NCBI GenBank assembly: GCA_014526335.1 | Contig: JACTAT010000052.1 | Location: forward strand, 3,722,504 to 3,786,503 | Source of the DNA: Chrysaora quinquecirrha | Taxonomy: Eukaryota > Cnidaria > Scyphozoa > Semaeostomeae > Pelagiidae | Length of the DNA stretch: 64,000 nucleotides | Reading direction: 5' to 3' | In this document: positions 46,445 through 62,900 of the stretch, piece by piece | Position numbering within the stretch: position 1 is the stretch's first letter | Layout of the letters: each line of letters starts with the position of its first letter | Notes under the pieces: model-generated | Seen by the model: the letters and a program-made list of their open reading frames with translations, nothing else | Databases searched by the model: none | What the model was told of the DNA's origin: nothing | Translations under genes and position numbers: made by a program

Positions 46445-48059
46445 CCACCCCGGATAACGTATGTGCAGTACAGCGGTGGTTGTGCAGTACAGCGGTGGTT
46501 GTGCAGTACAGCGGAGGGATAACATCAGTACAGCGGAGGGATATCATCAGTACGGCGGAGGGATACCATGAGTACAGCGGTGGATGTTCAGTACAGCGGT
46601 GGGATACCATGAGTACAGCGGTGGATGTTCAGTACAGCGGTGGGATAACATGAGTTGCGTGGAGGGATACCATCAGTACAGCGGAGGGATACCATAAGTA
46701 CAGCGGTGGGTGTTCAGTACAGCGGAGGGATACCATGAGTTGAGTGGAGGGATACCATCAGTACAGCGGAGGGATACCATCAGTACAGCGGTGGTTGTTC
46801 AGTACAGTGGAGGGATGACTTCGTTGTTTTGAATACAATCAACATTAATCGTTGTTAATACTTGCAAATACAAATACCGTAAGAAATCCCCAAGAAATCA
46901 CAAAAAACAAATTGGCTTGCAAACTGTCCTGTGATTTTCCGCTCGCAAATATTTACTAGCCACTGGAAATATCGCATGCAAAATTCATCTCACGAAATCA
47001 GAATCAATGGTATTATACTACTACTCAATATCCATAATTAGTTATAGTTTTAGCGATTCTTTATCAAGGTACGTAACAAGTTTGCAAGCCAATTTGTTTT
47101 TGTGATTTCATGTATTTGCAAGTATTCAAAACAACGATTAATGTTGATTTAGTCATAAATTCAGCACTTTGTCAAAAAAACTGTACAATTTTTTTGTGAA
47201 ACTAACTCTCCGTAGTAAAGCAGCAAATGTTGGAGAAATACAGGCACTTAGTAGCCAGCCAGTCTATTCCAATAATCGCAGCCCACAGCAGGCTTGAGCT
47301 TAATTGTGTGAATTTATGCTGTCCCGTAATGTACTGGTTTTCTAAACCTATCGAATGGGAAGAGCGAAACGCGTCTGTTTCTGCGCACAGATACTGCCAT
47401 ATTCGTGCAACACCGTTGCAATTTCTCAAACAGGTTGCACGCCCACCGCTGTACTCATGGTATCCCACCGCCGTACTGAACATCCACCGCTGTACTCATG
47501 ATATCCCTCCACTGTACTGAACATCCACCGCTGTACTCATGATATCCCTCCGCTGTACTCATGTGATCCCACCGCTGTACTGAACATCCACCGCCGTACT
47601 GATGGTATCCTCCGCTGTACTGATGGTATCCTCCACACAACTCATGGTATCCCTCCGCTGTACTGAATATCCACCGCTGTACTCAAGTCATCCCTCCACT
47701 GTACTGAACAACCACCGCTGTACTGATGGTATCCTCCGCTGTACTCATGGTATCCCTCCACTCAACTCATGGTATCCCTCCGCTGTACTGAACACCCACC
47801 GCTGTACTGATGGTATCCCTCCACTGTACTGATGGTATCCCTCCACGCAACTCATGTTATCACACCGCTGTACTGAACATCCACCGCTGTACTTATGGTA
47901 TCCTACCGCTGTACTGAACATCCATCACTGTACTCATGGTATCCCTCCACCGTACTGATGATATCCATCCGCTGTACTGATGTTATCCTCCGCTGTACAG
48001 CACAACCACCGCTGTACTGCACAAACAGCGCTGTGCTGCACATACGTTATCCGGGGTGG
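46445..48059. mobile_element. Foldback-type element with minisatellite arms, 1,615 bases
   Basis: The ends are perfect inverted repeats of at least 23 bases (CCACCCCGGATAACGTATGT and onward at 46445; complement ending at 48059). Inside each end is a minisatellite: 46465-46816 and, in reverse, 47444-48040. Units are of two kinds sharing GTACAGCGG, about 19 bases (GTACAGCGGTGGTTGTTCA) and about 22 bases (with GGGATACCATC). Further in, a second inverted pair (about 46820-46925 and 47080-47155, with ATTAATCGTTGTT and CAAATTGGCTTGCAAAC) surrounds a short spacer. A unique 280-base segment follows (47160-47440). No transposase is visible. Confidence 0.85.
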
Positions 48060-49466
48060 AAACCAACTAATAGCAGTTTTGATTTTTGACAATCATAGCC
48101 TTTTTAGACCTTGCTAAGTGTTCTTTACAAGCCTTTGATGAGCCCCTTCACTCATGTCCACCTTGCTCATTCATCATGTCCCAAGAAATAACGAATTACA
48201 GGGAAAGATTATTGACAACTACATCCAGAAGGACATGTAATAAGGAAGATCTTGAAACAGACCTGTTGATGGGATCAGGGGATGGGAAGCGCAATGTAAT
48301 GAGTCCTTAGTAAGTCAGTTACCTCCTACCCTCTTCAACAGCGTCTGCCATTGTCTTTTTACCCACACAAATTCAATATAGTTTAGATTGCGCGAAGGGT
48401 TGATCTCCTAAACGAACTTTATTCAATCTAATCTACAAGTATGCTTACCTTGATAGATAAAGATAATGAGATAGTAAAATCACACTGATTAGTGACTGGA
48501 CGTACAGATAATAACAGAACATGGTTGATGATAATAGTTATAAGCATTACAACAGTCAAAAGCACAAATACCAATGAAAAATTACAAGGATAATAATTAA
48601 ATTAATAACCCCTATACTTGATATCTGCTTTCAGATAAGTAAAGTAATATTCCCATTTATAAGAACAACTTTCTTTATTACTCAAAGAAAAGTTTTCACT
48701 TGATTTTTATCGAAATAACTTGGAATAAGCAACGTAGTAAGAGCCTTTTACTAAAAAAAAAACGATTTATTAGGCCAATTTGTCCTAAAAATCAAGAAAA
48801 AGGGCCATAGTCTGAAAGGTATTTTTCTTTTTTGCATTGGAGCATTAAATGTTTAAATTTAAAAGGTTCTTAGCAGTCTATTATAAGGAGAAAAGTAAAC
48901 GTGACTCCTAGTAATGAAAGATTGTTAAAGTTCTGACCTTCTCAATCGAAGAGTGTATCGATTCTATTAATAGGATTTATGAATCTCTATGTTTGTTTCA
49001 TAAGATTTATTGGGTTTCTTGAAATTCGCAACGTTTAATGGAGAAAATTTTCCATTTTCCGAAGCTCAACTTAACCACCAATTAAACCAGCATGTTTTTA
49101 GGTTCTTCAGGTTTTTCAGTGACAATCTCTCTAAGTTTAACTGTTTCTTTAAAAAAGTTTGATAAACAGCACGAAACAGCACTGCTTTCAAAAACAGGTT
49201 TTCCAGGTTTTTCAGTGACGGGCTCTCCATAGTTTAACTGTTGTTTTGACGAAGTATTATAAGTTTAACTTTGACAATGTTTAAATAACGTTTCGAATCG
49301 GTTTGATTACTCGGGAAGCTATACTTATGTCAAAAAAACATGTTTTCATATTCTATCATATTAATAAGGCAGGCATTTCACTGGAAATGCCAGCAGACAG
49401 TCTGAGTTTCCTAGTAATGTTATCAACTGTAATGATAATGGATACAAAAGTACAAATACTTGATGT
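48060..49466. other. Intergenic between the foldback element and PDCD6 last exon B
   Basis: AT-rich with homopolymer stretches. Near 49090-49230 the words CAGGTTTTTCAGTGAC and AGTTTAACTGTT occur twice, an imperfect tandem of about 110 bases. No gene seen. Confidence 0.45.
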
Positions 49467-53021
<3,555 letters not shown>

Positions 53022-53847
53022 GTTCTTCTTTCTGTCAGAAACGAAGAGGGGTTCGTTGTGTGGTGTGGTGGCTTCTGGCTTGGTGAGTTGCGGTTGTGTA
53101 CTCTGTGTACGACAGACAGATGACATTGTCAATGACTCATCTCATCGGTTCTGGTCTGGTACTGAACTGAATTGAATTGGATTGAAGATTAGAGACCAGA
53201 TACCAGCGGCACCCTAACGGGACCAACCAGGGACCAAGGACCAAGCACACCGAAGCGACCGAAGCATAGCACAGCTCCCGAAATCCCGAAACCCTGAAAA
53301 ATCCTCTCCCGAGCGAGCGACATAACATGATGAACGATGCAAACATGAATCATAATGTTAATCCGAAATCATTTTCAACCGGACTTAATTCTATAGGTAT
53401 GAATGGAACCGAAAAATATTCCTTCTTTCATAGAATAGTTAAACATGCAAACAAGAGGCATTGCCTGTCAGGCTCTCCAAAGTCAGGTTAATTTGGGGTT
53501 AAAAATTTATTGTTCACGTAATTATTGGGCACGGTGAGGTTGGCGCTGTGATTTGGCTTTACAAGTTTTGACTGCAGAAACCAATTGCGAAAACGCGCAA
53601 ATTTAAATAGCGTTGTTTATCCTCATTTTAAATAACAATCAAAGAACAGAACGGCAATGTTTATCTTATATTTGTTAAAAACAACAAACATTGTATTTTA
53701 GATTGAGAAGTATTTACACTTTGCATGTTTCTGCAAATCTAGAACAAAATGCCTTCAACAAACAAATTAGAATTGCAAATTTTTTAACCCAGTAGAGTCT
53801 CGAGTAGAGGACCAAAGGGCTTTAATATCTTGAGGGATTCAGAAAAT
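53022..53847. promoter_or_regulatory. Shared divergent promoter region of PDCD6 and the calmodulin-like gene
   Basis: About 830 bases separate the two start codons, which face away from each other. The PDCD6 side (53030-53350) is markedly richer in GC than the surroundings. No TATA box stands out on that side. The assignment rests on geometry alone. Confidence 0.45.
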
Positions 53848-55227
53848 ATGGATGAAACTGACACACAGGAGGGTACCAACAGAGAAGATTCTTTGCCGGA
53901 TGGAGTGGATCCGTTTGACTTAACTGAAAGTGCAAGTTATTATTCAAAAATTGGCGATTTGGGCGACCGGACACCAAATCGTGCAGCAGCCGAGTTGGAT
54001 GATATTGCGACAGAGGATATAGAAGAGATAAGGAGAATTTTCAATGTTTTTGATGGCGACAACAACGGACAAATAACAGCCAATGAAGTCCGACATGTTA
54101 TCAGGTCTTTGGGACAGTCAACAACTGAAGCTGAAGCAATGGATATCATGAATTCTATTGGTACGTAAGTACCGTATTTCCTCGATAAGCGCTCAGGCGC
54201 TTAGTTAGAAATCCGTCTCAAAGAGGGGCTTTTATTTGAATTTTTTAAGGTGTCTCTTGATTCATTCTACCAAGAGCTTGCACATACAATATTAAAGGAG
54301 TGTCAGGGACCAACTACCTGAAGGACAGTATAATCCTAAGGGAGCTCGTATTCAAGGAAGGGCAGCCGCTATTTCTGCTTTTCCCATAGGATGGCAACAG
54401 AGGCAGAAGTGATCTTTCAATGCCCTTCCTAGTGGAAGTAATTGTTGTAACACCCGTTGTTCTTTGGTCAAGTTACGTGGTCCACCATGCTTCTAACATC
54501 ATATTTTGACTTTCTCTTAATACTAAAGATGAGCGGAAAAACTACCTAACCTAAATTTTCACAAGAAAATCCACCTAAAATTCCCTTTTTCCAGCACTCT
54601 GCCACGTTGACATTTGGTCGCTCCTGGGTATGTCCTTGGTCACTCTCAACTACACTTAACTTGAATCTCGTTGCTCGAAGCAGCATTTTGGTGGACCAAA
54701 ATAAGCAAAGGGTCCAGATTGCTTTTGATTATTTCATCATAACTTGGAAAAAAATTGTTGCAGAATAATGAGACACCAAGGGTTTCGCGGAGGACCAACT
54801 CGCTTGCTATCACATAGCTATGCAAAATTATGCTCTGACCGAGGTAAACTGGAATTCAAGATGATCGTCGTGAACTCCGTCTACTGGAGATCACTCAATA
54901 GGTTCTCTAACTTCAATTCAATACTAAAGCTTCTGTTTTATTCTAGATACAGATGGCAATGGCGTTATTGAGTTCCCTGAATTCCTTGCATTGATTGGCA
55001 ACAAGTTTCAGAAAACAAAGGAAAATTACGAGCTTGAAAAAGTGTTTCAGATTTTTGACACCGATGCAACTGGGGAGATAAATGCGGGAAATTTGCAGCG
55101 AATGTTTTCAATATTTGGGCAAAGCTTTACAGAAAGAGAAATTAGTGAAATGTTGAGTGAGGCTGATCACGATCATGACGGCAAAGTTGGATATAGCGAT
55201 TTCATGAAAATGATGACCGAAAAGTAG
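53848..55227 (+). CDS. Calmodulin/centrin-like protein with four EF-hands and an acidic N-terminal extension
   Basis: Two exons, 53848-54160 and 54947-55227, joined as SI-D at codon phase 1, giving 197 residues. The first 60 residues are an acidic, low-complexity extension (DETDTQEGTNREDSLPDG). Four EF-hand loops follow: FDGDNNGQITANE, DTDGNGVIEFPEF, FDTDATGEINAGN and ADHDHDGKVGYSDF. Loops 1, 2 and 4 keep the usual acidic ligands. Loop 3 (D-T-D-A-T-G-E-I-N, last position Asn in place of Glu) is probably weak. Spacing of the pairs is that of calmodulin, but identity is too low and the N-terminus too long for calmodulin itself. The ATG at 53848 is the first in frame. The gene is transcribed away from PDCD6. 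Confidence 0.88.
54172..54280. repeat. Repeat beginning CGTATTTCCTCGAT, copy 2
   Basis: CCGTATTTCCTCGATAAGCG then AAATCCGTCTCAAAGAGG. It starts 12 bases inside the single intron of the calmodulin-like gene, right after the donor. Confidence 0.7.
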
Positions 55228-55331
55228 AGGACAAAATGCCTTCTCTATGGGCCTGATAAAGAGTCTTAATGCTGCCATAGCTATCATTGTGCCTTGATTT
55301 TCGTATCGGATTTTGAGTTAACACTAAATAA

Positions 55332-55699
55332 CTACACGTTTTTTTTTATAAGAACAAAGTATATAAGAACATAAGGCTTCAGAGGCTAAAAATTTAAGAA
55401 CATGCTAAGAACATTGCAAGGCTTTGTGAAGCTAGAAACAAATGAAAATTTACTTTCTTAAGTACGCTGTCCTGTTCTCAACTCTAGAAAACAGGTGAAC
55501 TATCAATCATTGTGACTATATGTGAAATTTTTACATGCGCGTCTCGTAGCAATAATTACCTAATTTGAAAAACAGCAGCTTTTTAAAAAGCAAGAAAATT
55601 AAGAACATGTTAAGAACATTTTGAGCCTTCAAATCGGAAAAATTAAGAACATTGCATGGCTTTCTTCAATTTCAGTGTTCTTATAAAAAAAACGTGTAG
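55332..55699. mobile_element. MITE with CTACACGTTTTTTTATAAGAA termini, copy 2
   Basis: Starts CTACACG plus a T run and ATAAGAAC; ends GTTCTTATAAAAAAAACGTG. The internal word is TTAAGAACATG. It begins about 105 bases after the calmodulin-like stop codon, so it may lie in the 3' UTR. Confidence 0.75.
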
Positions 55700-56334
55700 G
55701 TCACTTCTATCACTGATTCGATTTGAAAAAGTTGCATCACCAAAAGTTACGCTTTTTAATGATTCCATTCTATAAAACGCTTTCAAATTTTTAATGTTTA
55801 CGTTTTCAGCCGCAGCGTTCAAGACGCCACACGATAGCTATCCACTATAGCATAAAAAATATTGCGGCAAACAAGGTGCAAAGAAAAGGCTCATTCTAAA
55901 CTTGTGTTCGAGCATTTAATTATATCCAAACATGTTTTCAATACCTCATTCTTTTCGAAGACATTTATTTACCAAAAAAGACAACTTAAAACTTCAGTGC
56001 TTCAATTTTCTACATGAGCTAAAGATTCCATGGTTTTACTTTCACTCAGTCAAGCCTTGGCCTCAATCAAGGTCAAGGTTAAATACAGACTTCACGAAAA
56101 AAATAACTGTAAAATTTCAAATCAAGCTAACATAAGTTCAGATATGCTTATTCAAATATAGTCAAATAGTCATCATCATCCCTGTATCAAACTGAAAATG
56201 GATGATTCAAGTGAAAAATCAGGTTTCCACTCGCAAATCTGTATCTCACGTCCATAAACTGAGTTTACTTCACCTTTGAAAGTTTCACTGGTTTTACCTC
56301 TTGTCAATACCCAAATAATGGTTCATTCAGCTGT
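55700..56334. other. Intergenic between calmodulin-like gene and EMC4 3' end
   Basis: The two genes converge here. No coding sequence seen. Confidence 0.5.
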
Positions 56335-57889
56335 TCAGAGCATAATGCCACCAACAATATATTCAACTCTCTAAAAGGAACAGAAAATACGTTTGATTGT
56401 AGCAGTTTGGATTAAACCATTCAAAAATCCACAACAGCAAGCCAAAAGTACCACCACATCAAGCATAATAACCCACCACAGTGGTGCATGCTTGTCTCTA
56501 CTCATTCTGTGGCAAAACATTTCTCTGTGTCATTTCAACAGCTTAATTTTTGTCTTTGCACACAGTAAGGGCATATTGTCTTATAGCAAGCTTTTTATTT
56601 CCCCTACCTGACGATGTTCTTTGAATGCAAGCCAGTCTGAAGGTGCAGTTGGCAATATCCCCAGTGAATGACATTTATACACAGCCAGAAGCAGACAACA
56701 AATGTTTCCAAGAAGATATGCGAGCTTTAGTAGAATACCTTGGTCACCATCCAGCATTTTAAAAGCTTACAAAAAAGAATGCAGTTCAGGTCACAATGAA
56801 TTGCTTGATAAAACAGTTGTAGGAAGGAAGGAAGGCAGTATAAGGTAGCAATGTTTTATTGACACAAATGCTGCATGAATATAAAAGATTGTTATGAACC
56901 AAGAAATAATTTAGTCTACATAAAATATATACTTACTAGCACTTAGACTTAACATTGCCTTGATGGGCTTAAAAATCATCATTCCAACAATCATAATGGG
57001 AAAAATTGAGATTGAGTTGCCAGCCATGTACATCATAAATAGATTCATTGGAAGTTGTTTCATTGGACCCAAAGCAATGTTCCAAGATTTCTATTCAAAA
57101 ATAACACTATTAGAGCTTTACTGTACATTATATAGTTTCAACTAACATACCAGTATGTTTAGTTATAGAAAGCAAAAGATGGGACAAACCTTTGCAACTA
57201 GCTTTGAAAGTTCAGCATCATGAGTTTCCTAAGGGAGAAAGTTGTGGAATAAGAATGTGTGCATGCGATACAATATCAGCAATTCAATCTAACTTTATTA
57301 GAGAGGCAATGATACAGAGACAAAGTACAGCAACGTCAAAACTAGTCAATGAATGGACGCGGTTCTACTTAGTCAATGAAACTGGCAAGAATATTCATAG
57401 ATAATGTTAGTGTTGGCAAAATAATTTTGTGTTTACCAAGACAATAGAAAAGGAATATCTTACATCAGGCTGCATGTTCTTAATGCCAAAGTAGATCTTT
57501 GGCAGGTAAAATTTTAAAATGGTGTGTCTTTTACTTACGATTGCAGGAAATGATTTATGTTCAGTATATCCAACTGGTGCAGGAATGTCCATTTTAGGTT
57601 TTTCTGGCATACATTTTGGCCTTGAAAGTAAAAATGCATTCTTTTAGAGACGATTTTGAAACATCAGTGTTAGTTCTTAGTCCTAATATATCTAGGCCGT
57701 TAACATGAGCTTTACATTGAGCAGAAAATGTCTATACAAATCAACAATTCCACAAACACAATAATACACCATCAGGATTGTAACTAGCAATAAGACTGAC
57801 AACTAGTTTATTACATAAAGAAAATACCTAGAGGTAAAGTCAATGTTCCATTTATTCTTCCGATGCTTCTCCACAGCTCTGGACGCCAT
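56335..57889 (-). CDS. EMC4: ER membrane protein complex subunit 4
   Basis: EMC4 is a subunit of the EMC insertase, which places tail-anchored and multipass proteins in the ER membrane. Exons in transcript order: 57828-57889, 57539-57620, 57190-57228, 56937-57090, 56608-56765, 56335-56370. All phases agree, giving 176 residues (about 183 in vertebrates). Landmarks: the start [18 protein letters not shown], then [32 protein letters not shown] runs into [18 protein letters not shown]. Further on come [20 protein letters not shown] and [20 protein letters not shown]. The end is [11 protein letters not shown]. Two hydrophobic segments are clear. The N-terminal 25 residues differ from vertebrates, but the core from VGY onward is well conserved. 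Confidence 0.95.
56410..56500. repeat. Degenerate GTGGTGG-containing repeat, copy 2 (reverse)
   Basis: Contains GCATAATAACCCACCACAG and CCACCACATCAAGCATAATA, the complement of the repeat at 5512-5660. It lies in the last EMC4 intron. Confidence 0.6.
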
Positions 57890-59989
57890 TGCAAAATATG
57901 TGACTCCAACTTGTACGCTGCGCTAACGACAAAGGCATGCGCGAGTTCGTGTTCTCCCCACTTTTTTTAGCTCTTCCTAAAGTTCTACAGAAGAAGTGTT
58001 TCTTTGCTCTTGTTCTGTACTGTACGGGTGATATTTTTAGAATTTGAGGTCAATAAGTTGACTTCGTAAATTGCTAATTTAAATTTGCAATAGGCAAGTT
58101 GGCACTAGCAAGTTTCTGTCTCTGGTCTCTTGTGAAATTAATATGATAGATGAATGTGAAATGGTGTTTTAGCGCCAGTCGCTAGGATATCAGTAGCAGG
58201 TAAATATCGGTTATTCGTTTTTGTAAATATCCAATTGACGGAAATTCAGAAGCACCTAGCTATGGTCTACGAAACCGTGGATGATAGCGGTCTGAGAAGT
58301 GGATAGAGCTCTGATAATGAAGGAACAAAATGACAAACATGGTCAAGTCAGACGAAATTAGGACATGGCTTTTAGAAAAAAGAGTTATAGCTACTGCGGA
58401 ATTTTGACGTGAGATTTACGAAACATATCTCACCAACCTAAAGTTTTCTCTTTAAGAAACCGACGTTTGACCTCTCCCTACTGTTCTCCCTTAATTACCC
58501 CCATTGTTTTCCTATTCTTCTTCCAAAAATTCAGGGCTCGGTTTCTTAGAGTGGTTTCTTTAAAGGTGGGACAGTGGAACTCTAACTGTACAAGCCCCGT
58601 GCCTTTCCTTTGTTATGTCAGCCAAAAAAGTAGAGGAACGAAGATCTACCAGCGTCGAGCGGATCAGCAACGGTGGCAGAGTGTACCCGATTCCGTTAGG
58701 GACCGGATCCATAAGATCCCCACGATTTAATTGCAGCCAGTCTTAATTTCAAAAGTTCCACTAAGTATGTGCAGAATGTACACAGAAATGGGAGCGTTAT
58801 ATATTTTCACACCTTCCATCTTCTTTCGTTTTCTCTTTACAACTTTCCTTGCTAAACAACGACATATAATTTAAAAGATTACAGCGATTTCCTAACTCTG
58901 AATATCACTGGATAGAATGTTCGTACTCATAACATTTCATAATTTCAAAATATCTGAATAGAAATTAAACTGAAAAAATGGAAGCAATTTCTAATTATCT
59001 GCATAATTTACTGAAATTTTCAATCCCAAACGCAGTGAAAGTATGGCGTTTTAAATGGAATACTCTGCAAAAGATGGCAGCCCATTGGTTCTATTTTATC
59101 ACAAATGATTTTTCAAGGGAAGACTTGCATAATTTCGTTTAGTTATCGGAATAATGACGTGCGCCCAGGGAAAAAGCTCGATCTTTTCTCAAAGGTTTGA
59201 AAGATTTTCTTGAACGAAACTAATCTACGTAGAATTATAGACCTTTTCGATTTTTATGGAAATGTTCAAAATTTCGAGGCTATATAGAATTTCAATACTT
59301 AAGTCGTATAAAGGCAGTCCAAATGAAGTCTATGTGCAAAGGCTGACTCTCTTAGCGCTTGTATTATTGATTTTATGGGAGCTCAAAGCTTACGATTTCA
59401 TAAAAAACTTGGACAAAGTGAGATGAAAAGTTTCACCAAAAGTTACTATTCACGATTCCCTTACAGAATCGGGAACTTTCAACCCTCATAAAATTAATAT
59501 TAACAGCGCTAGGACAGTGAAACTTTGCAACTAGACAAGTTTACGTGAGAATGAACAAAGCAAAACGGCAAAGCAAAACCAGACTAGTTTGGATGCTTTT
59601 TGCAATTTTACCATCGAAAATTCGATTTTTTTAGATTTTGAAAAATTTCAATTCTGCTGGTTTTTCATCGAAAGTGAAACAAATTCTCGGTTTCAACAAG
59701 TTTTTTGCTGTCACATTTTTGCAATGCTTGTAACTCAGGAAATCATTCCCAGAATTCCCTTCAAAAATATAGACAAACTGTCGTCATCTTTTGCGGAATT
59801 TCAGTTTTATGGGGCAGGGTTGCTAAGGTTAGCAATCATTTTGGGGTTGAATAAACATATTAATTTTGTTTGTGAATATTACATACACTTGTTCCAAAAG
59901 CGTAAAATATTCAATTGACAATTGTAACGGTTCAATTTCTCTACCGATTTCGTAAGAATATATCATAAGCATGTTCATCAATTCAGCTT
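57890..59989. other. Intergenic between EMC4 start and VAP 3' end
   Basis: No recognisable gene. The word TAGCGCCAGTCGCTAGGAT at about 58172 pairs with a similar word at 35018. Remaining open frames are short and lack domain features. Confidence 0.5.
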
Positions 59990-62900
59990 TTAAAGAATTA
60001 GTTTACCAATCAGATAGCCAATAATCAATGCCAAGATGGCAGCTAAAATTGGAGATATTTGCGAAGCACTCAGCTCTTGACTCATATTTAGGCCTGCAAC
60101 AGGTGATTTTTCTGCTCCTGATTCCTTTGGAGTTCGCTGACGAAGTCCCTCCTCCTGTAAAGTACAAAGATAAAATAATCACAAGCTTTTATTATCATGC
60201 GCCCTGAAGAAGTCCTGCATGGAAGTACGAAATATTAGCACTTTATCATATAGATCACATCTAGTTGCTTTATAACTGTCGTTTTGCTTTGTTAATTCTC
60301 ACGTAATTATCATTTCGACTCGAAGCAGTAATGAGTAATTCCTTAGAGTTTCGGTACGCAGCTTCATGCTATTTTATTCATTCATTCATTCATTTATTCA
60401 TTCCTTTATTCTATTACCGAAGATATCAGAGAGGATTAGTGATAGAAGACTGCGTCCTAGTCCCTACTGCTAGAAGAACAAGAAGTCGTTCAACATCTTC
60501 GATAGAAACGAAACCAAAGGAGGCAATCTCAAAGAAGACAACTAAGAATTGTGATAAACAGCGGAAATATTTTCGGGCATACTTAAAAAAGGCTTTTTCC
60601 GTCTGACACTCCTTACAGTATGAACGTCAGAAACAGACCGAAACAATAAACTAGGCCAAATTTGTACCCAGATGCAGCACGAAAGGCAACAATCAGAAAG
60701 AGAAGCTGAATTGGCATTGTGTTTTAAACACCAACCAGCTCATGAAGACACTTTAAGGATTTCTATCGACTAACTAGCTAAATGACACTGGTAGCTATCA
60801 AGTAACAAGACTGATGACAGCATTGGATGGAAAGGACCTTGCTGAAGATCCAGTGCTTTGTACACATATTTCCCCGTGTGGCGGTATGAAATCTACAGAC
60901 TTTCAAACGCTTGTTTACAACAAACAATTTACAAACAAATTACCTTCATTTTGGCAACTTCTTCCTTAAGTTTCAAATTCTCTGCCTTTAAACTTTCCAA
61001 CTGTTCTTCCATCTAAAATAAGCAATAAATAATTCAAAGAATGATGAAAATGCGAGAAAATGTAAAGCTTTAAAATTACGTATTGGATTTTTCGGAAAGT
61101 AACAAACAAGAGCCGTTTAAATATCGGTAATATGTAACCTATCGGATATATGTACGGTAATATTTTACCATACAATGTGCAGGATGGACATCTAATTTAT
61201 TTAAATAGAAGCAATTTTAGTTTCTCCAAAATGAAATGCGAAGTTTTTCCACTGATTCAACCATAGAGGTAGGAGATGATGTCTTGGGGGCTGCCCAGCC
61301 CATAACCTGCTGCATATGGAAACATCGCCCAACTTCAGACAATTTTTGTACCTCACTATGGCTGCTAAAACATTTTTATAGTTACATGGGATGCAGCCCC
61401 CCTAGCCCCATGTCTCCTATAGATGCATCAGTCAAAGCTATACTAGTTTTGATGTAGCTATTCGTGCAGAAACAGGCGATTCCAATAGGAGGTTTCATGA
61501 TGAAAAATCAGACCATAATTATGAAGTCCAGCTGAATTTGGAAAATGTTTTGATGTCCCTTGAACACCTTGTACAAACAACTCTTACCTGCTTCTGGCGT
61601 GGGTATCCTGCACTTTGGTTTTTAGCAGCAGAAGATACAGGTGTCTCTTGAGAAACATCCGAGTATGGAGTGGCAGGATTGACTGAATGGCCTGAAGTTT
61701 TTCTTGCTGTTTCAGCACTGGGGCTTGTTGCCAGAGTAGGGGATTGTGTTCTGGCACCAGTGGAAGCAGATAAAGTACTAGGTGATGTTGATGGTGGTGT
61801 TTGGTTGCCAGGAATAATCTCAATTGTTCTTTCGGGGGATTCAGATTCATCTTCCTACAAAATAAAGAATCTCATGACAATGTCATTATCTTGGCAAGCA
61901 TTGAAAGGCAACTTCCTACATGCGTCCAATGGCTCCATGGTAATAGCCTGCCTTGCAAACAGTACTGATTTCTTCTGAACAGGTTTAGTTGAATTGAAAA
62001 AAGACTTATTGTACAGTATAGTCTACAGTGCAGGCTACCAGGGCAACACAACGGTGCTGCAGCCAATGCTGACAGCAACAATCTCTTGAAATTCATTTCT
62101 CACAAGGAGGCATTCAAAAACCATTTGTGCTGTCACACTACTATGCATGGTAGGACTGGCAACCCATCTTGGAGCTGATTCCATTGCAAAACATAAAAAG
62201 TGGAATTCAAGAATATTTCACAAGTATCTAGAGATACTGCTAGTCTTATGTTTTGAAATGGGAAAAATCACTTACATTTTCTTGACTATCTTTAGGCATC
62301 TCAAACACACATTTCAGCTTTGAGTCCATCATTTGACTTTGATCACTTGACTTCCACTGCAGAAAAAAAAGAGATTATTTAATTTATACTAGTTTATTTT
62401 CTGTAACAAGGTACTGTATGTGCATTAATTCTTATGTGTTGGCTTCCTGATTGTCATTATAAGAAAAAGATCCCTACCAATGCTTCCACATCTGGGACAT
62501 CTTCTCCAACAAACATAGTCTGCACCATGAATTTGTGCCTTTTATGTTCTGACGAATCATAGTCAAATGGTTGAAGCATAACTATAAATGAGACGAATGA
62601 TTCAATTTAGTTTAACAGTCACTTACATAGATCTACATCTACATATTAATCAGTAAGACCAATAAGGCATCACACTGATCAAGACCAAAACATCACCCAT
62701 GCACACCAATCACATGTCATAGAGATGGTGGAAGGATGGAACTCTATGGGAAATGGCTTTGTAGGATAAATTCATGTGTGTGACACAGGTTGAATCTTAT
62801 TCTTGGATCTTTAAGAGATGTATAAATGAAAGGGGTCAGAAAAGCTTAAGAATTCATAGAGAAGATAAGCTCAAAATAAAGAGCAGGGTCAGACAATTTG

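Noticed and set aside
46465..48040. CRISPR array
   Set aside because: Repeats are contiguous units with no unique spacers of constant length, and the DNA is animal nuclear.
46410..48089. Long open frames with repeated Ser-Ala-Val-Leu and Pro-Leu-Tyr-Ser words
   Set aside because: They arise from translation of the minisatellite arms of the foldback element and have no independent support.
53022..53132. Longer N-terminus for PDCD6
   Set aside because: The frame is open, but residues upstream of MAYQYG are unlike the family, which has a short Gly/Pro/Tyr-rich start.
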